A stretch of DNA of 64,000 nucleotides, from contig JAMWBK010000007.1 of NCBI GenBank assembly GCA_029953675.1, positions 434,001 through 498,000 of the forward strand. The letters are read 5' to 3'. This document shows positions 12,458 through 22,567 of this stretch, piece after piece. The first letter of the stretch is position 1. Each line of letters opens with the position of its first letter. The translations under genes were made by a program, and so were the position numbers. The stretch comes from Rhodosorus marinus (taxonomy: Eukaryota > Rhodophyta > Stylonematophyceae > Stylonematales > Stylonemataceae). The notes under the pieces were generated by a model, which did not search any database, had not been told where the DNA came from, and worked only from the letters and a program-made list of their open reading frames with translations.

Positions 12458-12918
12458 AGACAAACGTAACCCTCCAAATATCGTCCGACCAACACAAGAG
12501 GGAAAACCACCAGCTTGCTCTACACAACTATTCCTCCAGAAGATAAGAAACCCAATACAAAATCAGCACATACCTATCATACCGTACAAGTTAGGTCAAT
12601 CAGGCTACCTCATCCCGCTCTAGGTCACTTTCTTGTTCAGGAAAGAGCGAGAAAGAGAGAAGGAGAGGAAGAAGAAGAAGAGGTATAGATCTGCTCTCAT
12701 ACCAAGAACGCAGCTCAAGTCCAACCCATAAATTTATATATATATGTCTCCGCTTCCGAATAAGGAAAAATCTGCAACATCTACTGCTGATGCCGGATAA
12801 GCCTTCATGACCGAGTCATAGGCTCGAACCACAACTTCTGGGAGATCGTTACCGGTCACCCATCTGCAGCCTCTGCGCCCTACAGATGGAAGCTTATACT
12901 CGCGACCTACCTCCGTAT
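12458..12918. other. Spacer between DUF3598-like gene and retroelement
   Basis: Holds the 3' flank of the DUF3598-like gene, a purine-rich tract near 12650-12685 and a TA repeat near 12738. It should include the 3' end of the minus-strand retrotransposon, but I could not match a long terminal repeat or polypurine tract with confidence. Confidence 0.3.
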
Positions 12919-13771
12919 CTAGATGCCCCTTGATAGCCTCAGTAGTCTACGACTATCCGGAAAAACTCCGTCTCTAGGATCACCAGTCTCCTCAAACCGC
13001 TCATCCCACGCTCGTAACCGATTTACGTGCACCCTAGCGATCTTTGCCGGGTCCTGTTCCCCTTCCAGAAGATAACGGACATTTCCAAGTCTTCGCTGTA
13101 CTCGGTACGGACCTAGCCACGGCGTGCTCAGTTTTCTCCCAACTCCGAGGACGTCCGGCGGGTAGAAGACGTTCACTCGGTCTCCGGGTTTGAACTCTAC
13201 CTCACTGACCGCTTTATCATAACATTTCTTTTCCGTCTCCTTCGCCTTCCAGCTGTGTTTCGTCCGCTCTTCGTGAAGTTCCTTCACGTGCTCCGCCAGA
13301 TCCTCTCGCGTAGGGTCTGATTCCTGTCGAAACCTCAGGTTGTAGTCAACTCCGAAATCAAACGCCTGAACTCCGAACATTGCCCGAAATGGAGAACATT
13401 TCGTCGCCGAATGAACAGCAGAATTATAGCGATAACTTGCCAAAGCAACTTGGTCGTCCCAGAAAAAAAAAAAAGAATCGTAACGCAAACGCTCGGATGT
13501 CCTTACACAGTGTACTGTTGAACTTCTCGACAGCTCCATTGGTCTGCGGATGAAACGCGCTTGTCAGGATCCTTCGAATCCCCATCTTTCTGCAGATGTC
13601 TTGCAGAACGTTGGATAGAAAACTCGTTCCCCGGCCGCTCAGAAACCCCTCTGGAGGACCGAACAATAAGAACCATCGTTCCAAAATGATCTTCGCAATC
13701 ACCTCCTTTGTCTCCTCCTTAATCGGTACCGCTACCACGAATCTTGTCAACAGGTCCATCATAACTGACAC
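12919..13771 (-). pseudogene. Ty3/gypsy integrase core and C-terminal domain (broken)
   Basis: The upper part carries the integrase core: a D-containing strand (MMDLLTRFVVAVP), RGTSFLS, then AFHPQTNGAVEKFN, which holds the family catalytic-region HPQTNG signature. The lower part (12919-13539, another frame) holds the remainder of the core, with the family ATKCSPFRAMFG segment, and a GPY/F-type domain (STPWLGPYRVQRRLG). The two frames overlap at a poly-A run at 13463-13474. The first Asp of the usual DDE triad is in place, but the second falls in RGTSF, where gypsy elements normally read RGxxFxS after SD; here the Asp appears as Ser-Gly, so activity is doubtful. Confidence 0.85.
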
Positions 13772-13933
13772 CTTTCCATTTCCGGTGGCCGCTTTTGGGG
13801 AAATCTCTACAACATCAGAGCTACGATCTCAAAACGCCTGGTCACCTGGTCCAACTGAAAACGCCCTTGCTTTCTGTCTCTCGCCAGTTTATCAGTTGCA
13901 CAGGTTACACATCCCCGTACGAACCGTGATACG

Positions 13934-14750
13934 TCACTCGCCATTGTCCCACCAAAAATGCCTTCTGAGTTTACTCAGAGTCCTTGCTACTCCCAGATGT
14001 CCGCATGCAGGGGCTCCGTGAAAATGTCGTAGAATCCCCGATCGTAAATTCTCTGGAGCATAAACCAATGGAACCCCATTCACGATTCTTACGACCAACC
14101 CCTCATTAATAGCATATTTCCCATCCTGATCGTTCACAAATTTCTCCAAGTCACCAAGGTCTTGCATTTGCTCAGTCTTCATCTCCACGTCGTCCGGTAA
14201 ATCCCATCCCGGGTCTCCGTCTACCACAACCGCTACCGACTCACCATGTGTATCGCCACCCTCCAGGTCGTACACCCTCGATAGTGCGTCTGCCGAAGCC
14301 ATGATCGGACTAACACCAGACCGGTGTTCCATCTGAAAATCATACTCTTGAATGTCAAGCATCCATCGCAACAACCTCCCCCTCGGCTCGCGTAGACTCA
14401 TTAGCCACTTCAGTGCTTCGTGATCTGATATGATTTTGAGCTTTTCTCCTAAAACGTACGTCCGGAACTTTCTTAACCCGAAAACTACCGCCAAGCATTC
14501 CTTTTCAGAGACCGTATAACGCTGCTCCGCCGCCTTGAATTTCCTGACGCAAAACGTAAGGGCCTCAGTCGCCCTTCCTCGTCTGCAATAGAACCACACC
14601 AACTCCGACTTCGCTGGCATCTGACGCCAAAATCTTCTCAGCCTTCGCCGAAAATGTCGCCAGGATGCAAGGATTAGACAGCTCTGCGCGCAAATCCAAG
14701 AATGCCTCCCGTTGACGTTGTCTCCATTTCGAATTCCATTCCGGAATCAC
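13934..14750 (-). pseudogene. Ty3/gypsy RNase H and integrase zinc-binding region
   Basis: Two overlapping frames. The upstream one (14565-14750) shows ILASDASEVGVGVVLLQ, the first acidic strand of RNase H. The downstream one (13934-14620) shows YTVSEKECLAVVFGLRKFR, ISDHEALKWL and NALSR-like ADALSR, standard for the gypsy RNase H end, followed by an HHCC integrase zinc finger start (FHGAPACGHLGVARTL). A one-base frame change separates the two parts. Confidence 0.85.
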
Positions 14751-14775
14751 AACTGTGACAGCCTTCCGTTTTTTC

Positions 14776-15929
14776 TTATTCCAGTTGGTCCCAACCAGGA
14801 CCTCGTAAAAAAACGAGGCTGAATCCGTCTAGCCAGGTCCGGTAGAAAAGCCTCGAAAAACCTGCAAATACCGATGAACCGGAGAAGTGAGTTGCCATCA
14901 CTCGGTTCTGGATATTTTTAACGGCAGCGAGGTGAACCTCATTGGGTTGTAAACCCTTGGCGGCCACTCTATGCCCCAAAATATCCACACTCCTTCTCCC
15001 GAAGCAACATTTTGATAACTTCAACTTGACGCCTCTTTCCCGAAGTCTTTGAAAACCTCCCTCAGATCCCGCAAGTGTCCCCATGCATCCTCTGATCCGA
15101 CAGTGAGATCATCCATGTAGGCAAACGCCGGTCTACCCTTCAAATCTCCTAAGGTAGCGTTTATGACTCTTTGTAGCGTCGCCGGTGAATTCTTGAGTCC
15201 CTGTGGCATTCGGGTGTACTGGTACAGTCCCGGAGGAGTCCTAATCGCAGTCAACGGACGGGACTCTTCTGCAGAACAATCTGGAAAAACGAGTCACGCA
15301 TGTCCAAAGTAGATAACTCGCTTCTCCTAACCAATCAAGTACCGCTTTCATGTCCGCCAATGGGAAGGTATCCGCTTCAGTTAGGCTATTCAGCTTCCGG
15401 AAATCCGTTGTCAAGCGGTAGCCCCCGCTCGCCTTCGGCACCAAAACGTTATACGTCGCCATGGGGATATACACGGCTCGAGCACTCCCTTCTGGATCCA
15501 TTCCTCTATAAACGCCCGTTCCTGGTCTAGAGCCCTCCTCCGTAGGGGAGCACAATAAAGTTCCACGGTTTCCGGTACCTCGATCCGATGCAATACCCCT
15601 TCTACTTTACCCAAACCCATGAACAAATCCGCGAATTCAAACAGCAGGTCTCGTAACCTTTCTTGATCCTGCTTCACAACCGAAAATTCAGACAAGTCTT
15701 GCTCCTTTATCGACGACTGGATGTCCTCTTCTCCCTCTTCACAGACCGCTACTAGATGGTCACTTCCAACCTCCATCCCCAAAGCTCGAACCTCAAATCG
15801 ACCGCTTCTATGGGATAGGCTAAGCGTCAGCCATCCTCTCTTCCAATCCAACGTAGCATCTGTTTTCCTAAGAAAATCCAACCCCAGCAGAATCCCTGCT
15901 GGCACCTTCCGCATGACTATCACATTCAC
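14776..15929 (-). pseudogene. Ty3/gypsy reverse transcriptase (broken) and linker
   Basis: Reverse transcriptase motifs appear in order but in three frames: YRLTTDFRKLNSLT and PLADMKAVLDWL (15411-15555), RMPQGLKNSPATLQRVI and the catalytic box AYMDD (15021-15254), then LKLSKCCFGRRSVDILGH (14776-15084). Upstream (15555-15929) is the protease-to-RT linker with ILLGLDFLRK. The YMDD box is present, but the breaks around 15250 and 15050 would stop translation. Confidence 0.88.
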
Positions 15930-16043
15930 CTTGAACTTGTTTCGGCAATTCTTACGGCAATTCTTCCTTCACCAGCAGCCTCCACTGGTCTCCCATCTAC
16001 CCCTTCAGCCTGAACATCTGTATGCGCCAACTGACACCCAGAC

Positions 16044-16678
16044 TTAATGGAAAATGGAGAAATCTATCCAGTTGGAAGATGCTCCGGTGTCCACAACAGC
16101 GGTCAAGGACCCATAGCCTTCCACCTCCACTGCGACCTTCAAGCATGAGACCCGTTGCTCTCGGTCTCCGGAATCCGACACCCAACCCACCGACCCTACC
16201 TCTCCGGCGCCGAGCCCAGGTTTTGTCATTCCGCCAATTACTTGTTTTGTGGACACTCTCGTGTCATATGTCCAATTTTATGACATGTAAAACATCTCCG
16301 TTGCTTGAGATCGGTCGTCCGAACATCCTTCCCAGACGCCTGATTGCGCACATCCCCTTCAACCACCCAGTGAACCCTTTCTATCGGCCTCCGAAACAGT
16401 TTCGCAAGTATTATCGCTTTCGATACATGTTCAGAAAATGTTCCCGTCCAACCAGCCGAGTGTGGATGGAAATCTCTCGGCAGGCCTTGGATGAATCGGT
16501 AAGTCAAAGCCTCCTCCGACACAGACTCAGGCAACGTGTCAGAGAGCTGCCTAAGCCGCTCCGCGAACAGTTCAACTGTCTCCCTAGCTAAAACATAACA
16601 TAAATTTATATGTATATATATGAACCATGTCCCAATCCTCAACCTGTCCCATCCCCTAAGTATGTCCCATAAATCCAA
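16044..16678 (-). pseudogene. Ty3/gypsy gag C-terminus, zinc knuckle and protease start
   Basis: Gag-like helical segment (ETVELFAERLRQLSD, EALTYRFIQGLPRDF) followed by a CCHC zinc knuckle CFTCHKIGHMTREC at about 16245-16300. A second frame (16044-16256) has the protease active-site triad VDTGAS. The gag N-terminus is missing: upstream of about 16590 (minus strand) the sequence changes to a short AT-rich unit that is part of the repeat cluster. The gag segment is repeated several times in the cluster to the right. Confidence 0.8.
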
Positions 16679-16704
16679 TAGACAGACTGTCCATTTTTAA
16701 TTTT

Positions 16705-16819
16705 CTGGTTGGACGGGAACATTTTCTGAACATGTATCGAAAGCGATAATACTTGCGAAACAGTTTCGCAAGTATTATCGCTTTCGATACATGTTCAGAA
16801 AATGTTCCCGTCCAACCAG
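16705..16819. repeat. 115-bp perfect palindrome
   Basis: The left arm (16705-16761) is the reverse complement of the right arm (16763-16819), centred on the A at 16762 within GCGAAACAGTTTCGC. Both arms are gag-derived. With effectively no loop this would extrude as a hairpin. Confidence 0.9.
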
Positions 16820-17242
16820 CCGAGTGTGGATGGAAATCTCTCGGCAGGCCTTGGATGAATCGGTAAGTCAAAGCCTCCTCCGACACAGACTCAGGCAACG
16901 TGTCAGAGAGCTGCCTAAGCCGCTCCGCGAACTTAAAAATGGACAGTCTGTCTATTGGATTTATGGGACATACTTAGGGGATGGGACAGGTTGAGGATTG
17001 GGACATGGTTCATATATATACATATAAATTTATGTTATGTTTTAGCTAGGGAGACAGTTGAACTGTTCGCGGAGCGGCTTAGGCAGCTCTCTGACACGTT
17101 GCCTGAGTCTGTGTCGGAGGAGGCTTTGACTTACCGATTCATCCAAGGCCTGCCGAGAGATTTCCATCCACACTCGGCTGGTTGGACGGGAACATTTTCT
17201 GAACATGTATCGAAAGCGATAATACTTGCGAAACAGTTTCGC

Positions 17243-17377
17243 AATTAGCGGAGCGAGGCAACCGCATCGTGCTGGAAGTCGTGAGAACGGTGCTGGCCTC
17301 ACCGGAGCTACCCGCCGCACTCTGGGCGGAACTTGCTAATGCGGCGGTTTCTTACGTAATCGCGTGGCAAGAAGAGT
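17243..17377 (+). mobile_element. Ty1/copia integrase fragment
   Basis: One frame reads through as LAERGNRIVLEVVRTVLASP and then LPAALWAELANAAVSYVIA, which is the Ty1/copia integrase stretch that follows the NG-ERKNR motif (gypsy integrases differ here). It begins directly at the palindrome and ends at gag copy 4. The first part is duplicated in reverse at 17535-17608. It is far too short to be active. It shows that a second class of LTR element contributed to the cluster. Confidence 0.75.
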
Positions 17378-17534
17378 TTGCCTGAGTCTGTGTCGGAGGA
17401 GGCTTTGACTTACCGATTCATCCAAGGCCTGCCGAGAGATTTCCATCCACACTCGGCTGGTTGGACGGGAACATTTTCTGAACATGTATCGAAAGCGATA
17501 ATACTTGCGAAACAGTTTCGCGAAACAGTTTCGC

Positions 17535-17608
17535 GGCGGGTAGCTCCGGTGAGGCCAGCACCGTTCTCACGACTTCCAGCACGATGCGGTTGCCTCGCTC
17601 CGCTAATT
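17535..17608 (-). repeat. Inverted copy of the copia integrase fragment
   Basis: Reverse complement of about 17243-17317, again directly joined to the GCGAAACAGTTTCGC palindrome. Just before it, two palindrome copies overlap by 2 nt (17507-17534). Confidence 0.85.
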
Positions 17609-17989
17609 GCGAAACAGTTTCGCAAGTATTATCGCTTTCGATACATGTTCAGAAAATGTTCCCGTCCAACCAGCCGAGTGTGGATGGAAATCTCTCGGCA
17701 GGCCTTGGATGAATCGGTAAGTCAAAGCCTCCTCCGACACAGACTCAGGCAACGTGTCAGAGAGCTGCCTAAGCCGCTCCGCGAACAGTTCAACTGTCTC
17801 CCTAGCTAAAACATAACATAAATTTATATGTATATATATGAACCATGTCCCAATCCTCAACCTGTCCCATCCCCTAAGTATGTCCCATAAATCCAATAGA
17901 CAGACTGTCCATTTTTAATTTTACAGTCTGTCATTCCTCTAAAAGACGGACAGTCTGTCTTTATTTTCACGGCGCCGTCGGAGATTAGG

Positions 17990-18489
17990 TTTGAATTTTA
18001 TTTAATTTTGTGAAGTTTTTAAGATGTTCCTTTTTGGCGTTGATGAGAGCATTGATTCTGTTGTTGTGATTTGAGGTGGTGGGGAAGGTGGTGAACGTTT
18101 TGGTCTGCGAGGGAGGAAGGTGTTTGTTTTGGATTGTTTTGAAGGGAGGTATTGTTTGTAAAGGAAGAGTTTGGGTTTCTGTGCAGAAGTTGGAGAGCTT
18201 GACGGTAAGGCGCATCCATCTTCTCTTCTTTTTTTCTGCCACTTTTTTTGCCACTTCCCGCGGTTTTGGTTGCTTTTTTTTTGGAGGGGGGTTTGGTAGG
18301 GTTGGAGGACGTGTTGGGGTTGGGTTGGGCCTATGAAACTTTGGATTGGAGTTGGAGTTGTTGATCTCGGTGTTTGAGAGCGGATTTACTAGATATTTTT
18401 TGGCTTTTGGTGATGCTTTTTGTACCTTCTGCTGAATCTATCGTGTTTTGTGGTTTTGGGGGGGCTTTTGCTTTCGCTTGGGTGTAGAG
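17990..18489 (+). promoter_or_regulatory. G/T-rich leader of RPL29
   Basis: Long G/T-skewed stretch on the coding strand directly before the RPL29 start. It follows the GGACAGTCTGTC-type palindromes at 17895-17965 that end the repeat cluster. Likely promoter and 5' UTR. It may hold a 5' UTR intron, but none can be fixed. Confidence 0.35.
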
Positions 18490-18745
18490 ATGGCGAAGAG
18501 TAAGAATCATACGGCGCATAATCAGTCCTACAAAGCGCATAGGAACGGAATTAAGAAGCCGCTGAGGCACCGACATCCGTCAAGAAAATGCGTAAGTAAC
18601 TCTAGCATGTTTTGAAGAGGACTGCCGATTCGTTTGTTATCGGCATGCTGAACTTGGCCCTGCTATGATTCTATGCTTGATGCAGATGGACGCGAAGTTT
18701 CTTCGAAATCAGAAGTTTGCAGTTAAGGGCAACAAGAGGAGCTGA
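18490..18745 (+). CDS. RPL29: 60S ribosomal protein eL29
   Basis: Two exons (18490-18591 and 18686-18745) give 53 aa. The sequence is the highly conserved, very basic eL29: [13 protein letters not shown] at the start, [10 protein letters not shown], then after the intron [16 protein letters not shown]. eL29 is a small protein at the peptide-exit side of the large cytosolic subunit. The short second exon explains why no long frame marks this gene. The 94-nt intron has canonical GTAAGT and TGCAG ends. Confidence 0.97.
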
Positions 18746-19926
18746 GTAGACATCCTAAACGATGAATTAAATTACATTTTCTTGAAACGTGTTTCGCCTT
18801 CCGGTTACAAGTTGATGAGGCGAATCGTTCGGCTCTCGAGCGGCGGTGGCCGTAGTTCGAGTGAATCTCCGATCGAGCAAGATTTTCCTTTCTCAATTGA
18901 TGCTCGAGACTGGTCTCGAGCATCCATGTGGTCCGATGGTGATGTCCAGGGCGGATAGCTGATCTTCATCGGTGGTTCGCGGTGCTGCCGGATTAAAATC
19001 CCCTACCTGCTGACGAGAGGACAGCCACCAAAACAATGGAACAAATTTCTTCATGAGCATGTCCTGCAGTACGTAGTTGAGCTCGCTACCCTCATCCTAC
19101 GTCGTTCTAGCAATTGGAGCTAGACTACAAAACCCTAGACCAGCTCCTCCAGTGCAGGAGTAGATCTTCTCAACTATCAAATCCGGAATTTGGACTGGGG
19201 TTCACATGTCTGCTCTTTATTCTGTCTGGAAATGATCAGATGAACAAGCCATAAACTTTACCTAGGTTCTCTCAGCCCACGCTGTCCTCATTCAGGAATC
19301 GGCGTCTGAGACGTAAATTCAGTCCATAACACAACAGACAGGCGAATCGGATAACAGAGACCTAGTCATAGTTCTGTCCAGGGGGGTGAAGGAGGGTATA
19401 GAAACTCGTCCAAGCTTGTCAATCTCGCATTCTACTGTTTCATTACAACTCCTCAGACACCGAATCCTGCCCTTTGCCTTGTCCATTCAAAGAGGACCGC
19501 AACAACAGAGATCTGGTCTCCGTTCAGCGCTGAGAGCTCAGAGATGTGAAATATCCCACAAAGTCTCTTCTCTATGTTCTAAGCGTTTAGTCAACGAACG
19601 AGAAAAGTACTCCGGATAGTCCGATCTCAGGGTCCAGAACATCTACATCAGCAGTCTACTGATCAAGAGAGTCCACTGACAACGACTGATGGAGACCCTC
19701 CTCCTCACCGGTTCGGAATGGTGAACAAGGCGGAAGGTGTGGGTATTCAACAGAAATTTGGGGAATGCTTTTCTCTTTATTCAAACTGCTCTGGAACAAA
19801 GGAAATCCTGTCTTTAGACGAAGAACAGATTGGTATCCGAACGGTATTGATACCTCTGGATCCTGTTTTGTGGGAACTGGGGTTGGGTGGGTTTTGGTTT
19901 CGATTCTTGAAGTGATCCAAGTCGGG
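18746..19926. other. Intergenic region, no supported gene
   Basis: About 1.2 kb between RPL29 and the zinc-ribbon/RRM gene. Several short frames occur on both strands, none with a recognisable motif. The last roughly 60 nt are G/T-rich and probably belong to the leader of the next gene. Confidence 0.35.
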
Positions 19927-21212
19927 ATGGACGGATGTTTTGTAGGGGTTGGTCGGCTGCTGAGAGGCTTGTCTGACACGAAAGGAAGCTTAACAGATCG
20001 ATGTCATGGTCTTGAATTCCCTCCGAAGAGGGATTTGAGGTCGAGGGCAAGGCTGGAGGTGGTGGAGCAGTGGATGAGCTTGGGTCGGCACGATCATATT
20101 GAGGAGGAAGTTATGGGAGAGCTGGAAGGCGTCGAGAGTGAACTGACTGAGACTCGAGCTGAAACAGCAAAGTTTATTAGGTGCCCGGAATGTGGTCTTG
20201 CGTACTCTGTGTACCCTTCGGAACTTGCGCCGGTTGAAGGTAAGTAGACCTCCATATATGGCGCATGTATGGCTTGCTAGATGATACTCAGACCCTTCAC
20301 CTGCCTTGGTTCGATCACCCGCGCCCCGCAGAGGATCCTCGAGTCGTTGAGTGTGGAGAATGTCTTCATATGTGGTTTGCTGTGATAGATGATCTGGTAC
20401 CCGCCGATCAGTTCAGTGATGACGATGCGCCACACCGAGTAGCAGCTAGAAAGAGGAAGAAGCGATGCGCTCAGCTGATACCTTCCGAACCGGCTACCTT
20501 ACGGGCCAGCAATCTCTCCTTTCGTACAACCGCGAGCATCCTCAAGAAAGTCTTCGCGGCGTATGGACGTGTGCTAAGATGCGAGTTAATACCTTCCATG
20601 GGTCCACATGAACGACCCACAGGCCTAGTCGAGATGGCTTCCTATGAAGAAGCTCAAGAAGCCATTCATGGCCTAAGAGGTAACTTCAAACCACTCTCTT
20701 CTGGTCGATTCGGAAAGTCCAGAAATGTTGACATCTTTTTTGTCGGAACAGAAACGAACATCTTTGGAGCAGATATGTTTGTCGAAATGGCTGAACCCAA
20801 TGCGTTTAGAGAGGTGATATCACCTGATATATCACTCTTCGATGACTACGGCGATATCGATGACTTTGTAGTTGACCTCGAAGGAGGTCCAGATGTTGAC
20901 CTCGATGACGCTGATCCGAGAGGTGATCCTCCTCGAACGGGATCATCCTCTCCAAGAAATCGGAGTTCAAAGTGTCGTCAGAACTCTATGTACAATCGAG
21001 GCTCAGGCAGCGCTGCTAGTGGTAGCGGATCTCCTCGATCTCAACGTTTTCCAAAAGCCAGCAGCGGCAATGGTCGTGCTGATCAAGCCGGTGGTGCGGA
21101 TGGTTCATCAGGAAACAAGTCTTCCGACAACCGCCGTGGGCGCCTTGATGGAAGAAGCGGACGAGCCCGTGGAAAGGGAGGTCGGCGCGGACCAAACACT
21201 GATCCAAAGTAA
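19927..21212 (+). CDS. Zinc-ribbon (MJ0042-like) plus RRM protein with RGG-like tail
   Basis: Two exons (19927-20239, 20281-21212), 41-nt intron, 414 aa. Domains in order: possible plastid transit peptide starting MDGCFVGVGRLL; a four-Cys zinc ribbon with FIRCPECGLAYSV near residue 85 and VVECGECLHMWF near 126, which matches the bacterial MJ0042-type pattern (C-x2-C ... C-x2-C-x-x-x-W); an RRM from about 178 to 250 (LRASNLSF ... GLVEMASYEEAQEAI); an acidic stretch; and a Ser/Gly/Arg-rich tail. The RRM's RNP1 (PTGLVEMAS) is weak. Role inferred: RNA binding in the plastid. The zinc ribbon is split by the intron. Confidence 0.75.
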
Positions 21213-22567
21213 GAGGATAGAGAAAACGTTATTTTCCAGTAGAACCTTCGGAAGCCCTGCCACCACCGTCAAAGACGAGGTGGGGCGCCTGGAGTCGTCC
21301 GCGTGAAGATGCAGGTGTGCTGGCTGAGAGGCGCTCTTAAGTTATTTTGATCGATTATTCGACTTCGCCGTCGAGTCAGCATCTTCAAGTTATCATTCCG
21401 CGTCTTGTTGAAATAGGAGAACTCTCACATCGATCGAACTTGGACTGCTTAGTCTTCTGGTACTCCTTTTCTCGCTGATTCTGAAGGGTAAGATAAACGC
21501 GTCTGTCCCTCTATGCTGATAACGAGTCCGTCTCGGAGAGATGTAGCTGTGGTCGAAGGAGCCCTCCGTTGAGCTTGGCGCGACGAACATCCAGCTTTGT
21601 AGACGATGTGAACCTGAATTCATGTTGACCTCAGATAGACGCAGGGACGGGTGCGGCCGTCCTAACTTCTGGTGAACGCTCTCACTTTGATCGTGAAGGG
21701 TAGGATAAACGCATGTTTCTCGATCTTGGGGAGGTTGACAATCAACGTCGACGAGCGTCTGTTTGGATCCAAGACGGAAGGATCTGGGAAGCCGTTCGTC
21801 AAGGCTTCATCCCACGCGGAGTCTTCCTCTTGCGGTGGAAACTGTTAGGATATATTTGTCGTCATCACTCTATGGTGAACGCATCTGAATAGGAGTAACC
21901 TAGCAGAATCGATCACGGAGATAGATAACCTTTCCCTGATCCCCAGCTCTTTGTAGATTCGAGGTTCCCATCGGCAAGTCGTTCAAGACGTTCAGGTCAG
22001 GAACACGGGATGATGTAGCTGTCCTCACTAGTATGGATGCGACAGACGGATATAAATTTCTGGAACTCAACGAGCTCATGCTTGGGAACATAGTGGCTAG
22101 AGATTCCTTAATCCAAACTAAGCCTTGTGGCCGTTGAGTAGAGGTGGTCATGTTCCAAATCTCAGGACAGGCCAAGGTATGTTGGTCCTCACTGTGGCGA
22201 TCATTGCCAGATGAAGAAGAGCTTGTTGAAGAGAATGCAGCAGCTTGGAAGTAGATGCCCAATATGTTGATTCGGTCTTTTTGAGGATGCCGTGCAGAAG
22301 ACTAGGCTAGAACACAGAGGACTCAGGTTGAGCAATCGATCTGAGCTATTGAACTGAGAGACGATCCTTTTGTTCGGATCGTTGGCTGTAGTCAGATTCT
22401 TGGTGGGGGGACTTTGCTTTCTCTTTTGTGACGAAATGAGAGCGCCAAGTTCTTCAAAGGCTGAGAGGTTCCACATTTAGTTTCCTGGACGGAAACAAGG
22501 ATGTGAGCTGAGCTTTTTTGTCTGTTTTCGGGGGTAAGAACAGAACAAATTTGTTTTGAGGCGGCCG
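21213..22567. other. Intergenic region with a short direct repeat
   Basis: No credible gene. A 30-nt stretch containing GAAGGGTAAGATAAACGC near 21480 recurs in slightly changed form (GAAGGGTAGGATAAACGC) near 21695. Possible decayed repeat DNA. Confidence 0.35.

Larger units (their letters stand above)
12919..16704 (-). mobile_element. Degenerate Ty3/gypsy LTR retrotransposon
   Basis: Minus-strand polyprotein in the Ty3/gypsy order: gag zinc knuckle, aspartic protease, reverse transcriptase, RNase H, integrase. The frame changes several times, so the element is not intact as written. The 5' (right) end is cut within gag, where it enters a cluster of inverted repeats, and no primer binding site or LTR was found. 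RNase H before integrase separates it from Ty1/copia. A 12-A run at 13463-13474 coincides with one frame break in integrase and could be a real insertion or a sequence error. Confidence 0.92.
16392..17922. repeat. Cluster of near-identical inverted gag repeats
   Basis: Five copies, full or partial, of one gag-derived unit in alternating orientation: copy 1 (+) 16392-16704; a short inverted piece 16705-16769; copy 2 (+) 16755-16932; copy 3 (-) 16933-17242; copy 4 (-) about 17378-17521; copy 5 (+) 17609-17922. Copies 3 and 5, each with an attached copia fragment, form one long inverted repeat: arms 16933-17317 and 17535-17919 (385 nt each), loop 217 nt. Most junctions lie in the 15-bp palindrome GCGAAACAGTTTCGC. 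Copies 1 and 5 look identical by eye over about 300 nt, so the rearrangement is recent or is an assembly or amplification artefact. Confidence 0.9.

Noticed and set aside
12800-12900. Possible tRNA (GGTTCGAGCC-like T-arm on the minus strand)
   Set aside because: No matching acceptor, D-arm or anticodon arm could be folded around it.
16955-17809. Gag-like frames within the inverted-repeat cluster as separate genes
   Set aside because: They are repeated copies of one truncated gag segment, with no start or partner domains of their own.
16600-17960. CRISPR-like array
   Set aside because: The repeats are inverted, hundreds of bases long and derived from gag; there are no regular spacers, and the genome is eukaryotic.
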